Shown here in pieces: positions 45,346 through 54,021 of a DNA stretch of 64,000 nt. A program made the position numbers and the translations under genes. Each line of letters opens with the position of its first letter. Position 1 is the stretch's first letter. The notes beneath the pieces were generated by a model. That model was not told the origin of the DNA. It searched no databases and was given only the letters and a program-made list of their open reading frames with translations. The stretch is from Gammaproteobacteria bacterium 42_54_T18 (GTDB taxonomy: Bacteria > Pseudomonadota > Gammaproteobacteria > Pseudomonadales > Ketobacteraceae), in NCBI GenBank assembly GCA_002163245.1, contig MAAL01000020.1, positions 1 through 64,000 on the forward strand, read 5' to 3'.

Positions 45346-46500
45346 CTACACCTCAATAAAGTGCCGCAATTCCTCTTTACGCTCCATGGCATCGTGATAG
45401 CCCAGTTCAATCAACGCATTGCAAAAATTGCGCTCAAAAAGCAAATAACTCAACACACTGGATCCAGAGGATTCAGTGGCGCCAATTCCATGCAAAAAAA
45501 CACGGATAGTACGAGGAAGGTTTTTTGCGTACTTTGACGCAATTTGATCCACACATTGGGAGGGGGAAATTAATAAACATTCCACAGGTTTCATTGTGAT
45601 CCCTGCTTTTTTACGCACATTATCAGGTATTAACTCCAAGGTATTATTAATACCTTCCAAGCGTTCCACATCGTACTCTAAACTATCCAGAAACACACTA
45701 TTCAGTAAGTGGCCGCCGATCTGTGCTAATGAGGGATATGCCTCCGTTGCCTTTCTAACTTGAGGCGCACTTCGGTTTCCGCTGACCCCTACCACTAGCA
45801 GTTTTTTTGCTCCCATATGCAAAGCAGGACTCAGGGGGGCTAGTTGACGAACTGCACCGTCTCCAAAGTACTCTCTGTTAATGCGAATTGCGGGGAATAC
45901 AGTTGGTATCGCTGCAGAGGCGAGCAAATGCTCCACACTCAAACTTGCACGTAACCCTATCCGCTGAAATCGCTTCCAACTACTGATATCGGAGCTACCT
46001 TCAAAAAATGCCACCGAATGTCCACTATTATAACCTGATGCCGTCACACTGATTGACCGCAGGTGTCCGTCTCGGATCGCCTCTTTCATGTGCTCAAAAG
46101 GAATCATTTCAGCTAACAGTTTGGCCAACGGCGCATTATTTAGTAACGATGCTGGATGATGAGGCATGGCCAAGAACATACGTAATAAAAATTTAACTGC
46201 ACAGCCTGCAACACCAATAGGGTCCGTCCGATAAACCTGATGCGGCTTAAAGTGCCTCCACACCTGCTCTATCACATACACAGCATTTCGATAGTTCTCA
46301 GCATGTGCCGCCAGTGCAACTGCGTTAATGGCCCCTGCTGAAGTGCCACAAATCACACCAAAGGGGTTTCGAATGCCTGGTGGCATAATATCTGCCACCG
46401 CTTTTAGCACACCTACCTGATATGCAGCCCTTGCACCTCCACCGGACAAGACTAGTCCGCTATGCAAGTGTGTCTCCATGGCTGGTTCTGTTTTTTTCAT
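45346..46500 (-). CDS. Patatin-like phospholipase
   Basis: 384 aa. The patatin oxyanion loop LSGGGARAAYQVGVL is at about residue 17, the catalytic Ser in GTSAGAINA at about 50, and the catalytic Asp in YFGDGAVRQL at about 210, so the Ser-Asp dyad is complete. No signal peptide: probably a cytoplasmic lysophospholipase or phospholipase A acting at the membrane face. The C-terminal 150 residues are longer than the minimal domain, as in RssA/YjjU-type relatives. A tandem repeat lies 25 bp upstream of the ATG. Confidence 0.87.
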   Translation of the reverse strand: MKKTEPAMETHLHSGLVLSGGGARAAYQVGVLKAVADIMPPGIRNPFGVICGTSAGAINAVALAAHAENYRNAVYVIEQVWRHFKPHQVYRTDPIGVAGCAVKFLLRMFLAMPHHPASLLNNAPLAKLLAEMIPFEHMKEAIRDGHLRSISVTASGYNSGHSVAFFEGSSDISSWKRFQRIGLRASLSVEHLLASAAIPTVFPAIRINREYFGDGAVRQLAPLSPALHMGAKKLLVVGVSGNRSAPQVRKATEAYPSLAQIGGHLLNSVFLDSLEYDVERLEGINNTLELIPDNVRKKAGITMKPVECLLISPSQCVDQIASKYAKNLPRTIRVFLHGIGATESSGSSVLSYLLFERNFCNALIELGYHDAMERKEELRHFIEV

Positions 46501-46525
46501 CGTAGCTCTTTACTCAAACCTTCTT

Positions 46526-46564
46526 TACTCAACTGTTCTACTCAACTGTTCTACTCAACTGTTT
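46526..46564. repeat. Three 13-bp tandem repeats upstream of the patatin gene
   Basis: TACTCAACTGTTC occurs twice in tandem followed by TACTCAACTGTTT (46526-46538, 46539-46551, 46552-46564), with a decayed copy at 46511. They fall in the leader of the leftward patatin gene. The rest of the 319-bp gap to the next gene (46565-46819) shows nothing recognisable. Confidence 0.85.
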
Positions 46565-46819
46565 AGCTAACTATTTACCCGTTTTTGCACCTTGCACCTT
46601 TCTTTCAGCATAGCTGTTATGACACAATTTGACACCAGCTACCTAAGCCATTTTGTTGAATGTTACAATAGGCCTATGGTCTAATCCTGCCGCATATAAC
46701 CTACTAAAAATATCTCGGGACATTACACTAATACTGGCTAGCGCTGGGACGGCATGTTCCAACAATGTAAAGATCATATGTAGGACCCATAAAAAAGGAT
46801 CACCGGAAAAGGAATCACT

Positions 46820-48229
46820 GTGAACACAACAATAACAATCAAGGCGTCCCTTACATACCTTTGTGTTAAGCCAGCTCAATTAGCTGGTCGCTTATTAGTA
46901 TCCTGTGCAGCTCTAATGAGCATAATTCAAATAACAACCACTCCAGCTCAAGCCGCCACACCAATAACAACACAAGTTGAAGAACAACAAATCATAGAGC
47001 TTAAAGCCATTGAACTTCCCGAACTGGTAAACAGATCCTTCGAAAAGCTCACTTTATTGGCCGTAAAAAACGGCCTACTCATCCCCGTGCCGCACCAATT
47101 TGAAGACATAGACGAAAACGGCCAAAGTTGGTTCAAAGAAGACGGGACACCGCTACTTGGAAGGGAAGGTATTGTTGACCCGCACGACTCCTTATTTTTC
47201 CGTTACGCCGATACGGGTCAACGAATCGACGCCTTTAATTCCGGTTTCACCCGTATTGCCGCTGAAATACAAGTTCTCAGCAGCCAGACCAACGAAATAC
47301 GCTACCTCTACGTTTCCGACCAGTTAACTGGTTTTCAATATAAACCGTTAACACAGTACGACCAAAAAGCCGGCATCATAAAGTCAGACTACTTCACCCT
47401 TCATACCAAACCAGAAGACTTTTTAAGCTGGAATGACTTCACCTACAATAGTTACCAAGGGGAACAGCAAAACAGCTTATTAGACACTCTGAAGTTTCGC
47501 ATGGAAGCCGGTGTATTATTTAATAGTGCAACAATAACGTTGGATAACAACGATATAAAGACAGAGGTGCTAGCAGTCAAACAAGGCCCTATTCGCACTA
47601 TCATCCTTGCCAAAAGCCACCTTACATTTGCCTCAATACCTGTAGTTTTTCTCGACATTCGATTTAACGTACTACCTCAACAATTTAATATTAGTGTAAA
47701 CGTCGAAGTACCCGCCATTATTTCCACAGTACTAAGCAACCCTCAAGCGACCATTTCTATTGATGGCAACAACCTCTTGGGTAGCGACATATTGACAGCA
47801 TTTAACCCTGTCACCCCCACCAAAGTGGACGGGCATATGTCCGACCGTGAGATAAAACTTCTCACAAAAACCGTCGATAACGGTGAGAGCTGGGTATGGC
47901 TAGGCACTAATGCCGGTTTTGATATTTATACCGAGTTACATGTACCCAGCAATTTCAAAGCCCCCATCAGCTTGCACTATGTTGACGACCTCAGTTTAGA
48001 AGAAAAACCTGAGCGTTTTGTCGGCCAAGGCCCAAATATTGGTTACAAAATACATCAGATTCCTATCAACGAGACCTTTCGATTTCAATTTGATGCCTAT
48101 TTTTCTGATACTATTAAGGGGATAACCCCTCAAGAGTTTGCTTTTAGAATCAAAGATATCCCTGCAGTTGCCAGCCAGGCCATTGCAGAGGAGTTTAATA
48201 TTGCCCAGGATGAGGCAAACTCCAACTAG
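46820..48229 (+). CDS. Exported protein of unknown function
   Basis: 469 aa. GTG start with AAGGA seven bases upstream. A long N-terminal signal region (about 1-45, ending TTTPAQAATP) predicts export; no other TM. The mature protein is rich in beta-type sequence with patterns such as SLFFRYADTGQRIDAF and GESWVWLGTNAGFD, and no Cys after the signal. I do not recognise a family. A short gap of 27 bp to the phosphatase gene suggests cotranscription. Adhesin-like or enzyme roles are both possible; nothing in the sequence decides. Confidence 0.62.
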   Translation: MNTTITIKASLTYLCVKPAQLAGRLLVSCAALMSIIQITTTPAQAATPITTQVEEQQIIELKAIELPELVNRSFEKLTLLAVKNGLLIPVPHQFEDIDENGQSWFKEDGTPLLGREGIVDPHDSLFFRYADTGQRIDAFNSGFTRIAAEIQVLSSQTNEIRYLYVSDQLTGFQYKPLTQYDQKAGIIKSDYFTLHTKPEDFLSWNDFTYNSYQGEQQNSLLDTLKFRMEAGVLFNSATITLDNNDIKTEVLAVKQGPIRTIILAKSHLTFASIPVVFLDIRFNVLPQQFNISVNVEVPAIISTVLSNPQATISIDGNNLLGSDILTAFNPVTPTKVDGHMSDREIKLLTKTVDNGESWVWLGTNAGFDIYTELHVPSNFKAPISLHYVDDLSLEEKPERFVGQGPNIGYKIHQIPINETFRFQFDAYFSDTIKGITPQEFAFRIKDIPAVASQAIAEEFNIAQDEANSN

Positions 48230-48256
48230 ACCAAAATTAAGAAGGTACAACAGCCT

Positions 48257-48898
48257 ATGCCCAATCAACAGCCGCCATTAAGCCCCACATACACTCGCAT
48301 ATTGTTGGTGCGTCACGGACAAATTCAGGCGAACGTTGATAAACGATGGCACGGCTGGACTGATAGCGGTCTAACTACAATAGGGAAAGAGCAAGCGCTA
48401 CGCGCAGGGCAACACCTCAAACAGCAACATCCACAGGTCTCAGCAATTTACTGCAGCCCATTAGAACGTACACGCCATACAGCCCAAGCAATTGGCGACG
48501 CATTTGATATGAGCATCCAGGTCGTTGAGGGACTTAAAGAGTACGGCATCGGTGTATGGGAAGGCGTACAATTCAGTAAATTGAAAGACCAGTACAACTT
48601 CTTTGAAAAGCTAATAGAAGACCGACATTTTGCTCCAGAAGGAGGGGAATCAATTCATCAAGTGAGCGAGCGAACTTCTCAAAGCATCACCCAGCTTGCA
48701 GAAAATCATATCGGTGAAACCATTGTTGCCGTTAGCCATGGTGCAGCCATGGCTCTTATATTAGCAAATTTATTACACAAAGATCCCTACGAATGGGGCC
48801 GATACTACTTTGAGAATACGGGTGTCACAGAGCTGCATTTAGGACCAGACTCCAAACTACACGAATTTAACTGCACAAAACACTTAGATGGCATGTAA
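48257..48898 (+). CDS. Histidine phosphatase superfamily (phosphoglycerate mutase-like) protein
   Basis: 213 aa. The catalytic RHG motif is in LLVRHGQIQAN near the N-terminus, the second Arg in CSPLERTRHTAQ, the acid in YGIGVWEG, and the second His in VVAVSHGAAMALIL. This is the full active site of cofactor-dependent PGM-like phosphatases. The substrate could be a sugar phosphate or alpha-ribazole phosphate; no cobalamin genes are near. It lies immediately behind the exported protein gene and converges with speD. Confidence 0.88.
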   Translation: MPNQQPPLSPTYTRILLVRHGQIQANVDKRWHGWTDSGLTTIGKEQALRAGQHLKQQHPQVSAIYCSPLERTRHTAQAIGDAFDMSIQVVEGLKEYGIGVWEGVQFSKLKDQYNFFEKLIEDRHFAPEGGESIHQVSERTSQSITQLAENHIGETIVAVSHGAAMALILANLLHKDPYEWGRYYFENTGVTELHLGPDSKLHEFNCTKHLDGM

Positions 48899-48926
48899 AA
48901 AATCGAAGAAGAATCTGAAGGGCGAA

Positions 48927-49766
48927 TCAACCATTTCGCCCATAATAAATCTCTAACATTTCTTTGCGCAACATTTCACTAATGTCACGTTTTTCTTCCG
49001 CTGAGAGCTCTTTTTCACCCTCTCCAAACAAATAATTAGACAACTCAAAACTTTTCAACAACATCTTGGTGTGGAATATATTCTCTTGATATACATTCAC
49101 ATCCATCATTTCATACTGCTCTAATGTGTCATTCGACAAATAATTTTGAATTGAGTTAATCTCATGATCGATATAATGTTTCACACCATCCACATCTCGC
49201 GTGAACCCTCGTACACGATAGTCAACGGTAACAATATCAGAATCAAAACTGTGGATAAGGTAATTAAGCGTCTTTAGCGGAGAGATCAATCCACACGTTG
49301 ACACATCAATGTCTACTCGAAAAGTACTCACACCAAACGCATTATCCGGATGACTTTCTGGGTAGGTATGTACCGTTACATGGCTTTTATCAAGGTGGGC
49401 AACAACCGTATCGGGGGTTGGCACATCTCTAAATGAAGCACCCGCCAATGGCCCTGGCTCTTCCCTTGTTTGGCTTTCATCCGGTGGCACAGGATGCTCA
49501 GCAATAAGCATCGTTACGCTAGCCCCATCAGGCTCATAATCTTGACGGGCAACATTGAGTATCTTCGCGCCAATAATGTCTGTCACCTGACTAAGAATTT
49601 CAGTCAAACGCTCAGCATTATATAACTCATCAATATATTTACGGTATTCCTGTACCTGCCCAGGTGTCGTCGCATAACAAATATCATAAATATTAAAACT
49701 GAGAGTTTTTGTTAAATTATTAAAGCCATGCAGTCTGATTTTTGGCGAAGGCGCTCTTCTGTTCAT
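48927..49766 (-). CDS. speD: S-adenosylmethionine decarboxylase proenzyme
   Basis: 279 aa. It supplies decarboxylated SAM for aminopropyl transfer in spermidine synthesis. The self-cleavage region [13 protein letters not shown] contains the Ser that becomes the pyruvoyl group, followed by the conserved [11 protein letters not shown]. The length and N-terminal [17 protein letters not shown] match the class 1A (E. coli-type) enzyme. An osmC-like gene lies 28 bp upstream on the same strand, so both are probably cotranscribed. speE is not in the window. Confidence 0.94.
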   Translation of the reverse strand: MNRRAPSPKIRLHGFNNLTKTLSFNIYDICYATTPGQVQEYRKYIDELYNAERLTEILSQVTDIIGAKILNVARQDYEPDGASVTMLIAEHPVPPDESQTREEPGPLAGASFRDVPTPDTVVAHLDKSHVTVHTYPESHPDNAFGVSTFRVDIDVSTCGLISPLKTLNYLIHSFDSDIVTVDYRVRGFTRDVDGVKHYIDHEINSIQNYLSNDTLEQYEMMDVNVYQENIFHTKMLLKSFELSNYLFGEGEKELSAEEKRDISEMLRKEMLEIYYGRNG

Positions 49767-49793
49767 GTTTTACTCTTTACTTGACCCTGAGTC

Positions 49794-50210
49794 TTACTCT
49801 TTTATTTCGTAGCTGTGACTAATTTCAACTCCACCTTTACTGAGCATTATTGATGCCGAACAGTACTTTTCCGCCGAAAGCGCTACCGCTCGCTTCACCA
49901 GCGCATCTTTTAATTTATTGCCACTCACCACAAAATGTAGATGAATTTTAGAGAACACTGCAGGTACATCATCCACTCGGTCCGCTTCTAATTCAGCCAC
50001 ACAGCCTGTTACATCCTGACGTGACTTCTTTAAAATATGAACAACATCAAAAGACGCACAACCACCAACCCCCATCAACAACATTTCCATCGGGCGAACA
50101 CCTTGATTCGTTCCACCATGGTCTGGAGGCCCATCCATGATAACGGTATGCCCGGACCCAGAGGTAGCCTCAAACTTAACTTCACCTGCCCAATTAATTG
50201 ATGCTTTCAT
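49794..50210 (-). CDS. OsmC/YhfA-family protein
   Basis: 138 aa. OsmC fold with the two peroxidatic-type Cys: GVGGCASFDVVHILKK and KYCSASIMLSKG. The RPMEMLLMGVGGC signature and small size fit the YhfA branch. Members reduce organic hydroperoxides in some cases; YhfA-type function is unclear. It lies upstream of speD and next to crp, a gene order seen in many gammaproteobacteria. Confidence 0.86.
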   Translation of the reverse strand: MKASINWAGEVKFEATSGSGHTVIMDGPPDHGGTNQGVRPMEMLLMGVGGCASFDVVHILKKSRQDVTGCVAELEADRVDDVPAVFSKIHLHFVVSGNKLKDALVKRAVALSAEKYCSASIMLSKGGVEISHSYEIKE

Positions 50211-50720
50211 ATTCTGTATTCTCCGTTTATTCGAGTTTCTTCAGGGAATTCTTCTGATGGTTATCTCTATATAAATGCGGCGAAAGATACCATAAATAGG
50301 CGTATTTGTGTTCTAAAGTTAATGCTCAAACCCTAATCAAATAACACCCTGGTTAGAACAGAATCGCGATCTGCCGATAGTCAGAAGCCCTTCAAACCAT
50401 TTCCTACTCATCTTTTGGCCTGATTTGTATTTTTTGTGAACTTCTAAAGCGTCAATACCTCTAACAGTTCAACGAAAAAAACCATTCATTCTCATAGACT
50501 TAGACTTTGTCGGATAGTTTTTACAAATAGGCTAGCGGCATCCCCCTTTTGCATCCATAATTAGCCCATAGCTGTAATCTAGCTAAGGCTAATACAGTTT
50601 TCAGCTTCACCCTTTTTGCCTTAATAAGCAATCACTGCTGATGACGCTCATTCTCGAATGAAACAACACTCTTCCGGGCGCCCCCTTCAGCAGAAGCCAC
50701 CCAATAATAAAGGCTAAATA
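50211..50720. other. 510-bp divergent intergenic region between osmC and crp
   Basis: No gene is evident on either strand. The stretch must hold the leftward osmC-speD and rightward crp promoters. One CRP-like half-site (TTTGTGAAC near 50433) has no matching second half, so autoregulation by Crp cannot be claimed. Confidence 0.5.
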
Positions 50721-51353
50721 ATGACCATCAACAACAATAGTTTGATTCCTGACATTGATAACTTTTTGGCCCAGTGTCATCGCCGCAAGTACCCAGCAAA
50801 AAGCACGCTGATTTACGCGGGTGACGAATCTGATGCACTTTATTACATCGTCAAAGGCTCCGTCACTGTCATCATTGAAGATGATGACGGACGTGAAATG
50901 ATAATGGCCTACCTGAATGAAGGCGACTTCTTTGGGGAAATGGGTCTCTTTGATGAAGCGGCTAATCGCAGCGCATGGATTAAAGCAAAAACTGAATGTG
51001 AAGTCGCTGAAATCAGCTACTCCAAATTCAAAGAACTTTCCGCCGAAGATGCAGACATACTTTTTGCTGTCAGCGCGCAAATAGCTGGCCGCCTTCGTGC
51101 AACAACACGCAAGGTTGGCGATTTAGCATTTTTAGATGTCACTGGTCGAGTAGCTCGCACACTGATTGACTTATGCAAGCAACCAGAAGCAATGACCCAC
51201 CCAGACGGTATGCAGATCAAAATCACCCGTCAAGAAATCGGGCGTATTGTTGGCTGTTCTCGTGAAATGGTAGGCAGAGTACTCAAGAACTTAGAGGTTC
51301 AAGGTTTAGTGTCCGTTAAAGGTAAAACCATGGTGGTGTTTGGAACGCGATAA
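50721..51353 (+). CDS. crp: cAMP-responsive regulator of the CRP/Vfr type
   Basis: 210 aa, as in E. coli CRP. The cyclic-nucleotide domain shows [20 protein letters not shown] and FFGEMGLF with the following [17 protein letters not shown] (Arg and Ser for cAMP phosphate contact); the C-terminal HTH is [24 protein letters not shown], carrying the Arg-Glu-x-x-x-Arg DNA-contact set. In this lineage Vfr-like proteins govern virulence, motility and secretion rather than only carbon use. It is terminated by a perfect hairpin at 51371-51411. Both the crp and vfr names are in use for this type. Confidence 0.95.
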   Translation: MTINNNSLIPDIDNFLAQCHRRKYPAKSTLIYAGDESDALYYIVKGSVTVIIEDDDGREMIMAYLNEGDFFGEMGLFDEAANRSAWIKAKTECEVAEISYSKFKELSAEDADILFAVSAQIAGRLRATTRKVGDLAFLDVTGRVARTLIDLCKQPEAMTHPDGMQIKITRQEIGRIVGCSREMVGRVLKNLEVQGLVSVKGKTMVVFGTR

Positions 51354-51370
51354 TCCACACACATCAATTA

Positions 51371-51411
51371 CGCATAAAAAAAGGCCAACTCAGTTGGCCT
51401 TTTTTTATGCG
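51371..51411. terminator. Perfect bidirectional terminator between crp and the small membrane-protein gene
   Basis: Two exactly complementary 20-base arms meet around a single C at 51391: GC-rich GGCCAACT/AGTTGGCC core flanked by A7 on one side and T7 on the other. It functions equally for rightward crp and leftward transcription from 51635. Confidence 0.95.
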
Positions 51412-51446
51412 TGCTATTAATACCACCGTCTAACACGAAGCAATCA

Positions 51447-51635
51447 TTACTTCGCTTCTGACTCAGCTGGTACTTCAACAGTCGCTTCTACTTGAGCTGG
51501 CTGCTCGGGAGCAACTTCTTGCACCTCAACAACCCCCTCTTTCGTTTCATCTTCATACAGATAATCCGAGACCATAAAACCAACCCCAAAATTAAGCGCA
51601 ATTAATGTTCCAAAAACAACAATAACGTGTCCCAT
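51447..51635 (-). CDS. Small single-span membrane protein (paralogue 2 of 2)
   Basis: 62 aa with an AGGAGG Shine-Dalgarno six bases before the ATG. TM at about 3-22, then an acidic tail with VEVQE and Pro/Glu/Val repeats ending Ala-Lys. It is paralogous to the protein at 39963-40154, sharing NFG-x(5)-SD, ED and GxVEVQE. The strong ribosome-binding site and dedicated terminator argue that it is a real, well-expressed gene. The function is unknown. Confidence 0.72.
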   Translation of the reverse strand: MGHVIVVFGTLIALNFGVGFMVSDYLYEDETKEGVVEVQEVAPEQPAQVEATVEVPAESEAK

Positions 51636-51864
51636 ACTAGCCTCCTACTCGACCATATAAACTATTAAGCTTTAATAACATTTAACTAAAGCTCCCCTCT
51701 CTCTACAATCTAACACAAACTAAGTCATTCTTTATTGTAAAAACCAGTCATCAACTCTATTGACAGCTATCATACCCTTCGCTGTTTATAGAGTAAACAT
51801 CGCGTCCGGACTCGCCAGACACATCTACGAAACGCTCAACACTTAGCCCTATGAACGCGAGAGG

Positions 51865-52677
51865 TTACGCAAAAAGCGTTTTTAGCGCTAAGCCAGGATC
51901 CTCGGCTCGCATAAATGCTTCACCTACAAGGAAACTGTGGATGTTATGATCACGCATTTTCTGAACATGATCTATGGTATGGATCCCACTTTCCGTCACA
52001 ACAATACGATCACTAGGCATCATATCTAACAACCGAATAGTAGTATTAAGATCGGTTGAAAAGGTATGCAGATCCCGGTTATTTACACCCACTAGCGTTG
52101 TCTCCAAGCGCAGCGCCCGCTCAAGCTCTCTTTCATTGTGCACTTCGACTAATACATCCATACCCAATTCATCGGAACAGGCAGCCAACTCTGCCATCTG
52201 CCCGTCGTCTAATGCCGCCACAATCAACAAAATACAATCCGATGCTAATGCTCTCGCTTCTGCAACTTGGTAGGTATCAACAATAAAGTCTTTACGAATG
52301 ACCGGTATAGCACAAGCTGCTCTTGCCTCTCGCAAATAGTCTTCGTGACCTTGAAAGAAGTCCCTATCGGTCAGCACACTCATACATGCAGCCCCCGCTT
52401 CTTCGTAAGATACAGCAATATCCGCAGGTACAAAGTGCTCCCGAATAACACCCTTACTCGGGGAGGCTTTCTTGACCTCTGCAATAACAGCAGATTCTCC
52501 AGCCGATAGCTTTGCAGACATAGCCTTCACAAAGCCTCGCGGCGCATCGGCGTCCAACGATTGCTTTAACAGTGCCTGCTCTGAAACCTTAGGCTGACGC
52601 TCAGCTATTTCTTCATATTTACGTGCAATAATCTTCTTTAATACATCCGGTGTTCCGCTAGCCATAGTACTCACCAT
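51865..52677 (-). CDS. trpC: Indole-3-glycerol-phosphate synthase
   Basis: 270 aa, monofunctional. It closes the indole ring of CdRP in tryptophan synthesis. TIM-barrel motifs are visible: [13 protein letters not shown] (catalytic Lys), [61 protein letters not shown] and [14 protein letters not shown]. The ATG at 52677 overlaps the trpD stop as TAATG; a second ATG at 52665 is possible. It is not fused to trpF. Cotranscribed with trpD. Confidence 0.96.
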   Translation of the reverse strand: MVSTMASGTPDVLKKIIARKYEEIAERQPKVSEQALLKQSLDADAPRGFVKAMSAKLSAGESAVIAEVKKASPSKGVIREHFVPADIAVSYEEAGAACMSVLTDRDFFQGHEDYLREARAACAIPVIRKDFIVDTYQVAEARALASDCILLIVAALDDGQMAELAACSDELGMDVLVEVHNERELERALRLETTLVGVNNRDLHTFSTDLNTTIRLLDMMPSDRIVVTESGIHTIDHVQKMRDHNIHSFLVGEAFMRAEDPGLALKTLFA

Positions 52678-53711
52678 TATGCCTCTGCTTCTTGTCGATA
52701 CACTGCCGACATATTCACCAATTCCGCTAATTTGTCTTTTGCAATACCGCTGCCGATTGCATCTTGCGCCATCGTCACCCCTTGCGCCAACGTGTCAGCT
52801 AAACCCGCCACGTAGATAGCGGCCCCCGCATTAAGCGCCACAATATCGGCAGCTGGATTATCTTCATTAGCCAACACACCGCGCAGCATAGCCAAACTTG
52901 CTTCAACACCGTCCGCGGCAATTGATGATAATTCCGCTCGAGGCAAACCGAACTGTTCTGGAGTTATTGTATATTCTATTACTTTCCCGTCTTTGGCTTC
53001 AGCAACAAAGGTTTCGGCGGCAATGCTAATTTCATCCAAACCATCAGCAGCATGAACCACCATCACATGTCGGCTACCTAAACGCTGCAATACCTCTGCG
53101 ACCGGACGAACCCATTGCTTGCTGTATACCCCCATCACCTGACTATCAGCACCTGCGGGATTAGTTAATGGGCCCAATATATTAAAAATCGTCCTCACTG
53201 CCATCTCTTTACGAGGCCCGATTGCATGCTTCATCGCACTGTGATGCATAGGTGCGAACATAAAACCAACACCTATGGTTTCAACACAACGAGCTACCTG
53301 TTCTGGTGTTGCGTCTAATTTTACTCCCGCAGCTTCCAGCACATCTGCACTACCACAGCTACTAGAAACCGAACGATTACCGTGTTTTGCAACATGCCCA
53401 CCTGCCGCAGCAACCACAAATGCACAAGTTGTGGATATATTAAAGGTGTTTGCTCCATCACCTCCAGTTCCACAAGTATCCACCAGGTGCTCAACACCTA
53501 TATTCACCGGAGTAGCTAGCTCACGCATCACACTCGCTGCACCAGTGATTTCATCCACTGTTTCCCCTTTCATACGCAACGCCACAAGGAAGCCACCAAT
53601 TTGAGACTGCGTCGCCTGTCCTGTCATTATTTGCTGCATCACTGCGCCCATTTCGGCTTCGGTGAGATCTTGACGATCAATGACTTTTTGCAGCGCGCTT
53701 TGAATATCCAT
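52677..53711 (-). CDS. trpD: Anthranilate phosphoribosyltransferase
   Basis: 344 aa, standalone (not fused to trpG). It transfers phosphoribose from PRPP to anthranilate. Motifs: [23 protein letters not shown] (PRPP-binding GTGGD and NxS), [19 protein letters not shown], and [11 protein letters not shown] near the second metal site. It heads the trpDC pair, which is separated from trpE-trpG by a flagellin-like gene on the other strand, so a promoter is needed within 53712-54021. Confidence 0.96.
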   Translation of the reverse strand: MDIQSALQKVIDRQDLTEAEMGAVMQQIMTGQATQSQIGGFLVALRMKGETVDEITGAASVMRELATPVNIGVEHLVDTCGTGGDGANTFNISTTCAFVVAAAGGHVAKHGNRSVSSSCGSADVLEAAGVKLDATPEQVARCVETIGVGFMFAPMHHSAMKHAIGPRKEMAVRTIFNILGPLTNPAGADSQVMGVYSKQWVRPVAEVLQRLGSRHVMVVHAADGLDEISIAAETFVAEAKDGKVIEYTITPEQFGLPRAELSSIAADGVEASLAMLRGVLANEDNPAADIVALNAGAAIYVAGLADTLAQGVTMAQDAIGSGIAKDKLAELVNMSAVYRQEAEA

Positions 53712-53771
53712 CCATCACTCCGTGGTGAGTTGTAGTAAACCTGGCAATGGGCGCAATTGTAGCATTGGCGG

Positions 53772-53951
53772 TTAGGCAAATGAATCTTGGCTGACCCAGT
53801 TACCCGTTTTTTCAGCAAACGCTAACATAAACACCTTAGTTTCCACGTCAAATAAGAATTCCATGGATCGCCTTGCACCCACTCTTTGCCAAGATCGACC
53901 ATCAACGACAATAACAAACAGACTATTTACAGTTAAATCCAGAAAAATGAT
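53772..53951 (-). other. Possible short or remnant coding frame upstream of trpD
   Basis: In the 310-bp gap between trpD and the flagellin-like gene a minus-strand frame, open from about 53951 to a TAA at 53772-53774, reads VVDGRSWQRVGARRSMEFLFD and then a further coding-like 20 residues. The only ATG gives 27 residues and no good ribosome-binding site is seen. It could be a remnant of a small gene, a leader, or chance. Otherwise the gap shows only candidate promoter sequence. Confidence 0.22.
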
Positions 53952-54021
53952 CGTTATTTAATCAATTAAGGTTATATGTTAAGCTTATCCACAGATGTGC
54001 CGATAACCAGGTCCTCCATTC

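Noticed and set aside
46643-46879. 78-aa minus-strand frame upstream of the exported protein gene
   Set aside because: It runs into the start of the plus-strand gene, has no ribosome-binding site and no recognisable family.
50211-50720. CRP autoregulatory site
   Set aside because: Only a half-site was seen; no TGTGA-N6-TCACA pair could be placed.
50607-51080. 157-aa minus-strand frame opposite crp
   Set aside because: crp is certain on the plus strand; the composition is that of an antisense shadow.
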